A stretch of DNA of 27,899 nucleotides from Chara braunii (GCA_003427395.1 BFEA01000307.1:1764185-1792083); one strand, 5' to 3'. Counted from the stretch's first letter, positions 10,610 to 19,864 are shown. Numbers and translations: made by a program. The notes: generated by a model not told the origin, from the sequence alone.

Positions 10610-11511
10610 TGTGACGAACCACTTCCTGACCCCGTGCCATTTTTCGTACCCTTTCTTTTGCTTGTATCACACCAACCCCAGGAAAACCCCGTTTCGAGTT
10701 TTTGTTTTCAGGGGTCGCATTTTCATTTTTCTGAGAGCTTTTTCGACTTCTGAGTTCTTTTTTTCTTTCTGTAAGACGGGAAATACATGTGAATTTATGT
10801 GCGCCTTAGCGAGCGCACTGGGAATTGGACTCGGCAGTTGGGAATTCCGGGATAAGCGGAACTTCGATGTGTCCTTTTTGGGTGTGTAAATGTTCTTGGG
10901 CGCGCTGGGGAAAACTTTCGGAATTTCGTCCGGACACGAATAAGCGTAGGATTTTCTTTTCCTGCGTCGCTTTTTCGCGCGCGGATATGGTGATTTCAAT
11001 TTTGAATTAGGAGCCAGCTGTAATTGTTTCGGTGCCTTTTTCTTTTTTTTGTTGACAGCGCCGTGCATGCAAAAGCTTCTTGCTCTCTGTCCCCCACATC
11101 ACCCCCTCCCACGCCTCCCTTCCCTTCTCCCTCCTTTTTTTCTCTTCCCGTAACTTTTTTTTTTTTCTTCTCCCTCTCTCTCTCCCGCCTTGCTTTCGAG
11201 CGTCCATTTCCCTTTCTCGATCATCTGAATCTTGGACCCGTTTTGCGCCACCTCTCGCGCCTTTTCTCTTCTCACCCTCTGAGCCGGGCATACGACGCGC
11301 AATCAATCCCCCGATAACTCCCGCTCACCAATCAAGTGCGTGGATCGATAGGACCTTCCTATTGTGCGACGAATCTGATTGGTTGAACCGTGAGTTCCGA
11401 GGGATCAGCATGGCGTTCGTAGAGCACTCGTCTCAAAGTCTTCTCCTCCTTCTCCTCTTACACCTCAGCTTTCCTGTCGCCTTCTCCCCCTTCTATCTCC
11501 CCTGTCGCAAC

Positions 11512-11518
11512 TATAAAA
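11512..11518 (+). promoter_or_regulatory. TATA box of the 5' LTR
   Basis: CTATAAAACC lies in a C/T-rich context about 900 bp into the LTR. Transcription would start about 30 nt downstream, near 11545, and leave roughly 1.7 kb of R-U5 that includes the LTR ORF. The copy in the right LTR (22411-22417) is identical. Confidence 0.7.
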
Positions 11519-12454
11519 CCCGCAAGCGCGTCCGCAGATCTCTCTTACGTTCTCGACTCTCGAGCCANCTTTCGAGAAGCAGTGGCTAGGCAGAGTGTTT
11601 GATGCGAGTCGAAGATTCTTGTCGAGCTGACAATAGGCTGGCCGGTTGCGCGCCTAATCGCCACGACGAACTGTGGGATCCGAGCGAACCGTGTCGAGTT
11701 TACGACAGCGGGGTGACGATCGCAACGGTGGGAGTTATCACTCGATGGCCGGGATCGTCGGTGCGGATATGAGGATCGATGTTGAGTTGATTGGCCCGGG
11801 GCCAAAATGGAATTAATGGTGTATGCGCCTTTGTTGCGGACTGTTATCTTTGACGTGAGTGTACGGCGGTGACGCCGAACTTTTTTCTTTTTAGATCTTG
11901 TCATCTTCTATTTTGAACTTTTCTTCCCTCGACTCTCTCTCTCTCTCCCTTTTTGAATAATGATGTGTCTGAATGATTGTCCCTCTCTTAAATGGGAATG
12001 AGTCAACCTCCTGTTTCGGCGTAAAAAAACTTATTCCGGAACTCTTCCATTAGTTTCCTGAATAATCCTCCTACGCAAGGACCCCGTCTACTTGTCTTGT
12101 GAACAGTGGATGCGTATGTACTGTGCAATGCGATTCAACTTTTCCCGTGAATGTCTCATTTTCGCACCTTCCACAGTGAATGCATGTATAGAGATGTGTG
12201 ACTTTTCGAATTGATTAGACGAATGTCGTCGGGATTTTGTTCGAGAGTACAAGAGTGTTTAGATCCATAGTCCCGAACGCACTGCGCATGCCATCTGCCT
12301 TACACGGCACGACATTAGCAACCACGCCACCAGGCGACCTTGAGAAACAAGGCGCCGGAAGCCAACAAGCGGACGTGTGTTTACTCCCTCGTGTGTCAAG
12401 AACGGTAGATTGAGGGTCACATGAATGATTTTCGCTCGTAATGATGCCTCTGGA

Positions 12455-12479
12455 GATATATATATATATATATATATAT
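12455..12479. repeat. (TA)n tract in the 5' LTR
   Basis: A TA dinucleotide repeat of about 25 bp. The matching tract in the right LTR is split by an 80-bp insertion. Confidence 0.9.
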
Positions 12480-12492
12480 GTGATTGATTGAT

Positions 12493-13032
12493 ATGTGGAC
12501 TGACAAGCACCCCTCGATTGGGTGTCAGCCTCCCGTATCTCCCATCCAAACGCGACCTTTTCCTTATAGTGAGGAAAGGACACGTGTATGTGAGTGGGAC
12601 GTACGAGAAGCCGTCGCATAAATCGGCGGCCAGTACTACTTCCCTTCGGCTAACTGTTGTTCTGGGTTCGTAGACGCTGGATTTGTCATTATCGATACGC
12701 ACTTTCCACCCTACTCGATATTGTTGCCATTTAACGAGTTGATTGTCATTCCGTGGACGGCTGTGGCACCCCATTGGCCCCGCATTCTGTGCACGGAGTG
12801 CCAGCGTTTCAATCGCTACGAAGCGAGGGGCTTCCACTATCGAATACGGAGTGAGGACAAGCATAAGGAAAGAGCCACTCGGCTGAGACCATCCACGTCG
12901 GACTCGGAACTGACCCATGAACGACGACGAGATCTGATACGAAAACGAGACACGCGAAGCGTGCCAGAGCCTTTCCGTTATAAGCGACGAGCCGTAGCTC
13001 GGTGGGAAGCCCGACAATACTTTTTGGATTGA
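12493..13032 (+). pseudogene. LTR-encoded ORF, 5' copy (one nonsense mutation)
   Basis: This is a 179-codon frame from ATG 12493 (MWTDKHPSIG) to TGA 13030-13032, broken only by TAA near 12628. The right LTR has CAA (Gln) at that codon and a TAG four codons later, where this copy has CAG. The common ancestor therefore had an open frame. Both copies are exactly 540 nt despite about 5% divergence. Features include FPY near residue 25, GFVIIDTHFPPY and ILLPFNEL in the middle, PW, PHWPR, one C-x2-C (CTEC) and a basic C-terminus (ERRRDLIRKRD, KRRAVARWEARQ). A diverged homologue lies at 9889-10446. Since it is downstream of the TATA box, it would be the first cistron of the genomic RNA, ahead of gag. 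I recognise no family. A nucleic-acid-binding role is suggested only by its basic charge and cysteine pair. Confidence 0.75.
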
Positions 13033-13252
13033 ATTTGGATTTTTCTGTTTTCGTGCCAAGTCCGCGCGCGCATTCCACAACGCGTGAAACTAATCGACTT
13101 GCTTCATCGGACCAACATGGGGGATTTCAGTTCTGTCTGTGTCCCCACACTCAATTTCCAAAAATCCTTGGCATACCCCTTCTTGCTGTTTTTCTGGGCC
13201 TCTTTTCCGCACAATTAACACTCCGAACGGAAGACAGCACAGGGCGTGAGGT

Positions 13253-13265
13253 TGGTATCGGAGCC
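13253..13265 (+). promoter_or_regulatory. Primer-binding site, tRNA-iMet type
   Basis: TGGTATCGGAGCC follows the 5' LTR. It matches the complement of the plant initiator-Met tRNA 3' end (TGGTATCAGAGC) at 11 of 12 positions. This is where minus-strand DNA synthesis would be primed. Confidence 0.8.
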
Positions 13266-13280
13266 GACACGTGTCGGTTC
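13261..13280. repeat. Palindrome overlapping the PBS
   Basis: GAGCCGACACGTGTCGGTTC is self-complementary over 20 nt if the single G-T pair is allowed. The inner CCGACACGTGTCGG (13264-13277) is perfect. Being next to the PBS in the RNA leader, it could act as a kissing or dimer-initiation site, as palindromes do in retroviral leaders. That role is inferred. Confidence 0.7.
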
Positions 13281-13388
13281 TGATGATAGTAGGCCAAACT
13301 GGCGAGAGATAGGAGAGACCCTCAACTAGCTCGTCGAGATCGTCCCGTAACCAGATCTATATCTGGTGCTGTCCTACCAACAGTACCA

Positions 13389-14456
13389 ATGGTGGACGGT
13401 ACTAGGGTGATCGTTAGCATCCCCGCCTCTTCCCTTTCTTCCCCAACCATACCCATCCCGAGGCTTGGCTGGAAGCTGTCGAAGCTCAAAACTACAGCGC
13501 AGCCGATCTTCCCCTCGTTCTTACCTTGTTACTCCGCAATACCTCACATGACTGGTTTAGAAAGCATGCATGGGTAGATTGGAATACCTTCAAACAAGCC
13601 TTTTTGGCTCGATTTGATACAGTCAGTGAAGATGCCGCGTGGTACGTACTTAAAANTCGGNCACAAGGACCNGGAGAATTGTTGNNCGATTTCGTGGATN
13701 GATTTCAAACCACGCTGGACAAATCTGGGCNAGACNAGAAGTCNGCTCGAGATCTGTTCATCGATCACCTACGAAGTCCCGCGTTAAAAGGGAAGTTGCA
13801 GAAAAAAGTCCCGCCGAAGGTNCANCCNCTCCCCACNATNATCNNNAAAGCACTAGAACTGGACCTGGCCGATANAAAAANATATATCAGTCAGGGAGAC
13901 GAAGATATTACTNATACTATANNGGATGTAGCAGCAAAAAGGCGATCATGGCTGCAAGCGGTAGAACGAAACTATCCTCGCTCCGACCATGATNTCCCCG
14001 AGAGANCTGTTTNNGATACCCCGCNCGTCTNTTCTCCCTCTCCCCCGGNGAATCAACCAATTGCGACAGTCATGAGTGGGATCCCACCCGGATCCCCCTC
14101 GCCAGCCGTAACCAACTTACATCTTGCCCAGATGATCCATACAGCCACTACCAAACAGTCTGAATGGATGAGTAATTTGATCCAAATGCAGGCCGCCCAT
14201 ATGGAAAGGATGAAGCAGATAATGAGCAGGTTGATCAAGCCTAACCCCGGCCCCTGCTCGGCCTGCCCCTGCGTCATTTCCACTCCTACCTGCCCCACCT
14301 ACTCCAGGTCACGCACCTCAATTCCCTCATCTAGCGAATCAGGCCGGAAAGATCGAGTGTTTTGACTGCAAACAGCCCGGACATTTCGCCCGAGATTGCC
14401 ACCAGCCCAGGCGAAGTCAGCACCAACCTGCAGTGGCCCCCGTGACCCTGAATTAA
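13389..14456 (+). pseudogene. gag: gag: retrotransposon capsid and CCHC nucleocapsid
   Basis: Gag builds the virus-like particle and packages the RNA. ATG 13389 sits in a good context (ACCAATGG). The capsid region then reads in another frame from about 13442: PEAWLEAVEAQNYSAADLP, LLLRNTSHDWFRK, WNTFKQAFLARFDT and DFVDxFQTTLDKSG, typical of the retrotransposon gag domain. Near 14225-14250 the frame shifts once more. The nucleocapsid knuckle C-x2-C-x4-H-x4-C (CFDCKQPGHFARDC) is at 14358-14399, and a TAA stop lies at 14454-14456. So at least two frameshifts are present. About 30 single N bases lie between 13656 and 14047, so this part of the sequence is uncertain. A Met/Gln-rich helix (MSNLIQMQAAHMERMKQIMS) precedes the knuckle. 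Confidence 0.88.
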
Positions 14457-14478
14457 GGACGAGTGACCGCTTTGATGA

Positions 14479-15942
14479 ATACAAAACCAAGGAGGAGAAC
14501 TCGGGGCATATGCCCCCGAGCAGCCTTCCCCGTCGTTGATAACATCGTCAACCTCGGGAGCTTCTTCCTCTGACGCTGCTGACGTGGTCGACCCTCTCGA
14601 GTATCTCCATCTCGCAGGCATGATCGGAGCAATCCGATCGGTCCCAGATGATCTCGAGTGGGACGATCGCGAATCCAATCCAGGACCGCAGTTTCGGACA
14701 GGAGATATTGACGTACTGAGAACACTCAAGCAGTTAGACATTCACGTGCCCGTCCCAGTGGGACATCTGCTCACCATATCTGAAGTGGCGAATGATAAGC
14801 TTCTACAACAATGCCAGAAAAATCAAAAGTGTTTCACTTATCAGCGCATACAACGGATGTTGAAGAAGAAGGAAGGAAGCGAGGAAGTCGCGCCTCCCGA
14901 ACCTGTCACACAAGAGCCCGAACCTGAAGCCGCCCGTATAACATCGATCTCTTTAGCAGAAAAGGATCACTTCGTACGAGCTCGGTCGGTTCTATGGAAA
15001 AGTGCGGAATGTAACTGTGAAGTTTGGGGCAAGCCGTTTAATGCCCTTATCGACACAGGGTCATCTGCAGTGGCCATATCGTTAGATACCGTCAAGAAGA
15101 CGGGGCGACTTGAGTCCATTCTTCCTCAATCTGGCAAAGACAACTATGTCTTTGCCGACGAGGAAACAATGAACATTGTAGGGATTATCGAAAACGTGGC
15201 TGTAAAAGTCGGACAAGTACACGTCCTAGTTAACGCACTTGTAATCGACGCACGTTCCTACTCTGTGTTGTTGGGATTACCTTGGGCAATGGCTGTAGGC
15301 GCACGATTGCATTTCGATTCGAAACAACTAGAGCTCACGCAAACCGGGGGAAAGCCTCAGACAGTTCCTTTGCGGGTTTCCACCCGAACGATAAAACGAG
15401 TTCCTAACTCGCCCCAAATAGCGATGATCCGAGGCATTGATCCCGAGGAGTGTTCCCCCTCGCGCCTCGGGGATGGGATCAGGGAACGAGAATACGAAAA
15501 ATAGATGCCCAGTAAAGAAGAATGGAAGCATCTGGTTGAATTTTTTGAATATGAAACCCTCGAAGAATTTCGAGTATGCCCCGACACCGCTCGAAGCTTC
15601 CACGTGGATTCTGAAGACAGTGCATTCACGCCTCTAACAACCCAGGTCAGTCCTTCAGTCCTCCTTGGGGAACCCATATTACAAGTTTCCGACCTGGCTG
15701 ATGATTTGGAAACCCCTCGCACATTATACGAAGGAGCTCTTTCCTTACGAACGCGTTATCAACGAACGAAACAGTATTTGGATGTCTCTGTTTTTCCGCC
15801 CCGACCGTCATTAACAACAGGAGTCACCATCGCCTTGATTAAACAAGAAGTGGAAGCACCAGTAAGTGACGTACCTAATCTGATGCAAGAAATGATGGAT
15901 CTAACAGGGCTAACTGTGGAACCAACTTCGGTTGGCTCATAG
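14479..15942 (+). pseudogene. pol N-terminal part: aspartic protease and linker
   Basis: The frame is open from 14479, with the first ATG at 14536 by the usual code. The retropepsin-like core has the catalytic ALIDTGSSAVAIS (DTGS at 15052-15063) and the C-terminal hydrophobic motif SVLLGLPWAM (about 15262-15291). These suit a protease that cuts Gag and Pol. About 170 residues of acidic and Pro/Glu-rich sequence precede it (EPVTQEPEPEAARI). After TAG 15502-15504 the same frame stays open to TAG 15940-15942; this protease-RT linker has no known domain. Gag ends at 14456 in a different frame, so a frameshift or reinitiation would have linked gag to pol. Confidence 0.82.
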
Positions 15943-16084
15943 ACCGACACTGAAACTAAAGAAACAGAGATGATCAGCCCCGCTGAGTCCTCGATGATAG
16001 CAACTGTTTTTTTCCATTCGCACCAGTAGTTCTGTTTTCTCTAGTGTCCATGAGCGGCGGGAACGACCGGTTGATTGGATCAAT
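15943..16084 (+). pseudogene. Frame-shifted pol linker before RT
   Basis: Coding-like sequence passes from frame 1 (TETKETEMISPAES, TAG at about 16027) through frame 3 (SMSGGNDRLIG) to frame 2. Two small indels therefore lie between protease and reverse transcriptase. Confidence 0.5.
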
Positions 16085-17586
16085 ATGCCCCTTAATATGT
16101 CCGGGGAATCGACGATCCCCCTCCCGAGTCACGTTCCCACGGAACTTCGGAAGTCGTTAATCTGTGTATTGAATAGTTGCGCAGAAGTGTTGAGCGTGCA
16201 GGACAACGATATTGGCTTAACTAATGTAATTGAACATGCCATTCTCACGAGAGATCATCCGCCTATTAGCTGCGCTCCCTACCAATACTCGCCAGCTCAA
16301 CGAGCGGCCGCTTTTCAGCGGATTAAGGAGTTCGAAGCTAATGGATGGATCGAACCCGCTATAGGGCCATGGTCTTCCCAGTAGTGATCGTACCTAAAAA
16401 GGCTGGAGGGATTCGCATTTGCATTGATTATCGAAAACTAAATGAAATCACGATTAAAGATGTGTATCCCCTTCCCCGGATTGATGAGTTATTAGATGCA
16501 ATTGGGGATGCTCGATTTTTCAGTAAGATTGATGTTCGTCATGGGTTTCATCATCTTCTTGTCCAGGAAGAAGATCGGCCGAAAACGGACCTTGTGTTGT
16601 TTAAAGATACGTGGCAGTGGGTTCGATGTCTGATGGGAATTTGCAATGCGCCTGCCACGTTTCAGCGGGCCATGAATATGGCTTTTCAGAATTTCATACG
16701 GAAAGCTCGTCTAGCGCGGAGCATCATCAACTACTGTGTGATTGTGTACATGGATGACATCCTAGTGTATTCGAGCTCCTACGAGGAACACGTGCAGCAC
16801 ATTGAATGGGCACCGCATGCGTTACGAGATGCAGGTTTCAAGGTGGCGCTTGAGAAGTGTCAGTTTTTCCTCACCATCATTCCCTTCCTGGGGCACGTGG
16901 TGACGGACAAGGGACTCCAACCGGAGCCGCTGAAGGTGGCAGCTGTTAGGGACGCGCCAATGCCTACCACTATCACACAAGTTCGCGCCTTCCTTGGCCT
17001 AGCCTCGTATTACCGAAGAATTATCAAGGGCTTCGCGGCGATTGCGGGACCCCTCACAAATTACCTGCGAAAGGATCAACCATTGATCTGGACGCCGAAG
17101 TGCGATCAAGCGTTTTCCAAACTCAAGGCTGCTCTCATTTCGGCTCCGGTCCTTATAAGACCAGATCCCGAAAAGCCTTTTGTTCTCATCACCAACTGGC
17201 AGCCAGAGGCGATTTCGGCGATCCTTGCCCAAGTGAGACCAATCGGACTCGAAAATGTGGTAGAATATGCATCCCAATTGGTGCCCGCCTGCAAGCGCAA
17301 TTACGTCGCTTCAACGGGTGAATGCTATGCAGCTCTCTGGGGGATCAGTCACTTTCGAGCTTACCTGTACGAGCGAAAATTCACCCTGGTGACTGATCAT
17401 GAGCCCCTGTTTGCTCTGAAGAAGTCGAAGGATTACCCAGGCATGATCAGGCGATAGGCAACGGTGTTGCAACACATGGACTTTGACATCCGCCATCGGA
17501 AGCACGAGAGACACGGGAATGCGGATGGGCTGACACGTCTTCATCGGCCTAAGAAGGTTCCAAAGGGTGGGAAGGTGATTCCGTGA
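16085..17586 (+). pseudogene. pol: reverse transcriptase and RNase H
   Basis: RT copies the RNA into DNA and RNase H removes the RNA strand. The N-terminus reads in frame 2 (TRDHPPISCAPYQYSPAQR). At about 16376-16381 one C seems to be missing, and the rest is in frame 1: VVIVPKKAGGIRICIDYRKL, PLPRIDELLDAIG, SKIDVRHGFHHLLV, FQRAMN, and the catalytic IVYMDDILVYS (YMDD at 16747-16758). FLGHVV and RAFLGLASYYRRII follow. RNase H begins PFVLITNWQPEAISAIL, where the first catalytic Asp is Asn (codon 17194-17196). Later motifs are GECYAALWGI, LVTDHEPLFAL and GNADGLTRL. A TAG at 17455-17457 replaces an expected Trp. The reading ends at TGA 17584-17586, which may itself be a mutated CGA. Without the shift and stops this would be a standard Ty3/Gypsy RT-RNase H. 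Confidence 0.93.
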
Positions 17587-17645
17587 AACGAACCCGAACA
17601 GGAGATCGGACCTCGGTACTGCCAAATGGAGATCTTATCGAAGCA

Positions 17646-17705
17646 GTAAGTGGCACGAGGACTAATTATTCTATTCTACCCTCTCTGCATCCTTTTCTCC
17701 TCTAG
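17646..17705 (+). other. 60-nt intron-like segment in pol
   Basis: Donor GTAAGT (17646), branch-like ACTAAT (17661-17666), then a long pyrimidine tract ending TCTCCTCTAG (acceptor AG 17704-17705). The length is a multiple of three. Removal joins the codons before it in frame to ATG 17710 of the PHD segment and deletes the in-frame TAA at 17647. An intron kept in an RNA-copied element implies that unspliced RNA is the genome and spliced RNA a messenger. It is unproven, but all four signals are near consensus. Confidence 0.5.
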
Positions 17706-17709
17706 CATC

Positions 17710-18093
17710 ATGGCTACTCCACTCGCATCCGCAACCCCTTCATCTCCTGCTAATACTGCCCCTCTCACGTCCTCCGCTTTCTTTGCCACCTTCCCCGATA
17801 AAGTCTGTTATTTTTGCACGTGCATTGCACGGGTTTATGGGGTTGACTGTCATCCCTTTGAAACTGGGTTTGTCGATTGGGTAGAATGTGCCACGTGTGT
17901 CAACCGTGCGCACGGGGCCTGCGTTCAATATTGGACAAATAGCAAGGAATGGAGGTGCCCCCTATGTAGAACGAACAAGTTCCCTACGGAGGTTCGATTC
18001 GATTCGAGGCCGCCCGTACGGACGGACCTGAATACAACGAGAAATACCGACGAGCGGAAGTCTGGACGGATAAAATTTTATAGGCAAAATTAG
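17710..18093 (+). CDS. PHD-finger protein segment between RNase H and integrase
   Basis: From ATG 17710 (MATPLASATPSS) the frame is open for 127 codons to TAG 18091-18093. Residues 33-86 form a complete C4HC3 finger, C-x2-C-x23-C-x2-C-x4-H-x2-C-x11-C-x2-C: CYFC at 17806, WVECATC with Cys codons at 17887 and 17896, His 17911, Cys 17920, and WRCPLC with Cys codons at 17956 and 17965. The Trp two residues before the last cysteine pair is the PHD hallmark. The 4-residue gap before His fits PHD and not RING-CH (7). PHD fingers usually read histone H3 tails. Here it may steer integration or bind chromatin, as integrase chromodomains do in chromoviruses; that is inferred. The frame is the same as that of RNase H upstream. 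The following integrase is in another frame, probably after an indel, so a Pol-internal domain is the likely original state. Confidence 0.8.
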   Translation: MATPLASATPSSPANTAPLTSSAFFATFPDKVCYFCTCIARVYGVDCHPFETGFVDWVECATCVNRAHGACVQYWTNSKEWRCPLCRTNKFPTEVRFDSRPPVRTDLNTTRNTDERKSGRIKFYRQN

Positions 18094-19445
18094 CGGGATT
18101 ATCATTGGGCCATCTCACCAAACACGACAGACGTAGGGCGACCGAGAGATCTCGGGACTATCGATGGATCAATGATCATTTGGAAAAGCGTAAAACTGAT
18201 GGATCGGGTTCGTGGCTGGCAGTTCCCCATCCCTCTCAAAGATACGATTGCATCCGATCTGCTCACGAGGAACAGACCGCTCATTTCGCGATACGTGTCA
18301 CGGAGGCAACTGAAGACCAAAATCGATGGTTCTGGTCCAATATACGAAGTGATGTAAAATACATTGTCGCTAACTGCCCGGTCTGTGCCGCTGATCGCGC
18401 CCCTATACGGGGACCAAACACCATCGTACCAACGGAAGTAGAGCGTCATTTTCAACAAGTCAGTATGGACATGACAGATACTTACGTGCCACCTAGCCCA
18501 AACCGCTGTGAATATTCTATTTTATTAATATTAATTGACCACTTTTCCAAGTACATCGAGGTCTATCCCTGTAAGACCCGAAAAGCCGCAAAAGTTACCA
18601 CGTACATCGAACGGTTCCTCTATACCCATCTAGATACGGAAGAAATTCTAACCGACAATGGATCTGAATTTAAAGGCGAGGTAGAAGAACTGCTTGCGCG
18701 AAGGGGCGTCGCGCTCCGACATACAGCACCTCACGTATCCCAGTCGAACGGGTTGGCCGAGAACGCCAACCGTATGATTAAAACCGCCCTTCGCAGAAAC
18801 TTAGCGGCACACGACACGCGTCCGTGGCCTGATATCGTATATCAGATCGTCGGCATCCACCGGGCTACCCCTCACGAATCTACGGAGCTTACCCCTTTTC
18901 AGCTTCGAACTAATAGTCTCCCCTGTGTCGATTATCGGGGCAACTCGGAAATTGCCGAAGCAGGGGGTAGAGACACGCGTGCGGCCCTCAAGGCTAAGGT
19001 CAAAAGGTACACCGATTTGATGGAACGGGCAGTTCCAAAGCTTGCCCGAAAAAGATAAGGGATGACCGAGCTGGCCCACGGTAGACAGGTCCGTAGCTAC
19101 GAAGCCCGAAATGGAAACGCTGGGCTTCAGTACCAATATAAGTTAGGGGACCTAGTGCAGGTATGTAAGTGTGCACGCGACCGGAAACTTGCTCCCAAGT
19201 ACTCTGGTTGTTTTCACGTAGTCGAGCTCAGACCCAACGGCGCTAACACGGTGCGCGTCGCGCCTGAGGCTAGTACCAGCCATAACTATGTCCCCATCGT
19301 CCGGCATACCTCCTACCTTCGTCTTCTTCCTCCTTCCGATCGTCCTCCCTCTTCTTCCTCGAAAAGCAAGGAGAACGACGACGATCTCACTTTCTCTCGT
19401 CTTTCTCCCTCTTGTCCTTCATCCTCCTCTCTGACCTCGCCATGA
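18003..19445 (+). pseudogene. pol: integrase with H2C2 finger and GPY/F-like module
   Basis: Integrase inserts the DNA copy into the genome. The frame is coding-like from about 18003 (YNEKYRRAEVWTDK), has TAG 18081-18083, and is then open to TAA 19056-19058 and again to TGA 19443-19445. The zinc finger is HEEQTAH (H-x5-H) with NCPVC. The catalytic triad is Asp in SMDMTD (18468), Asp in LTDNGSEF (18654) and Glu in NGLAENANR (18759), with 34 rather than 35 residues between the last two. The C-terminus has YKLGDLVQV and KYSGCFHVVEL, a GPY/F-like module, then a Ser/Pro-rich end. No chromodomain is visible. The stop overlaps the next ATG as ATGA. Two nonsense codons make it inactive. Confidence 0.9.
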
Positions 19446-19864
19446 GTTTTATCACGGAGCGGGTTCTTGACATTCAGCTGTTGCAGCCACACGGCCACAT
19501 CTCAGAGATTCGGCAAGTTTGTCACCCTCGGCTCAATACCGATCTTCGGTGTTTAATGCGATTTTTCTGCGACGAAGGTATCTGTGCCGCCGCCACGTTT
19601 CGAATCGAAGGAAGCCCTCATGCGATAGTGTTCGCGGAGGTTACTGCAGTTCATCGGCGAGCGGGTCCCAGAACGAGCCACGTTACCACAGCGGCGGGAT
19701 TCACCGGCGATATCAGTTCGGTCGCTCCGCTGCAGCATACCGCGATCTTGGCCTCGTTGCTCGAGTGGACGGAGCAAGTGTCCAACGCGTGGCAGCACGT
19801 ACTCGCCCGGGAAGAGTATAACATCATCCCGATCGTTGCATCGGATATTGACGGTATTCGCTGA
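19442..19864 (+). CDS. Accessory ORF 1 after integrase, unknown function
   Basis: ATG 19442 overlaps the integrase TGA (ATGA). The frame runs 140 codons to TGA 19862 without a break. The protein starts MSFITERVLDIQLLQPHGHI and contains CLMRFFCDEGICAAATFRIE and a helical end (LLEWTEQVSNAWQHVL). I recognise no domain, signal peptide or membrane segment, which argues against an envelope protein. The overlap suggests translation by termination and reinitiation from the integrase reading frame, although a spliced mRNA is an alternative. Being intact among broken neighbours may be luck or recent constraint. Confidence 0.6.
   Translation: MSFITERVLDIQLLQPHGHISEIRQVCHPRLNTDLRCLMRFFCDEGICAAATFRIEGSPHAIVFAEVTAVHRRAGPRTSHVTTAAGFTGDISSVAPLQHTAILASLLEWTEQVSNAWQHVLAREEYNIIPIVASDIDGIR

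Larger units (their letters stand above)
10610..13252 (+). repeat. 5' LTR
   Basis: It starts TGTGACGAACC and matches 21560-24190. The right LTR ends TGCGCGTCACA, which forms a terminal inverted repeat with TGTGACG. This copy stops at GAGGT and runs straight into the PBS, so the final 11 bases seem to be deleted. Its U3 has long pyrimidine tracts and a TATA box at 11512. Compared with the right LTR it keeps about 28 bp near 11407-11434, a GGTCGCATTTTCATT block near 10714 and about 54 bp at about 12258-12311. Confidence 0.92.

Noticed and set aside
11855-11894. GTGAGT ... TTTTTAG intron-like signals in the LTR leader
   Set aside because: The implied intron of about 40 nt is shorter than usual plant introns and has no branch site.
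11545-11904. Minus-strand 119-codon frame, identical in both LTRs
   Set aside because: Identity reflects the identical 783-bp block and probable assembly consensus, not coding constraint. It has no recognisable domain.
12259-13080. 273-codon open frame on the minus strand of the 5' LTR
   Set aside because: It is antisense to the LTR ORF and broken in the 3' LTR. The flanking homologue supports the plus-strand frame, not this one.
17992-18009. GGTTCGATTC resembling a tRNA B box
   Set aside because: No A box or cloverleaf around it; it lies in the linker between PHD finger and integrase.
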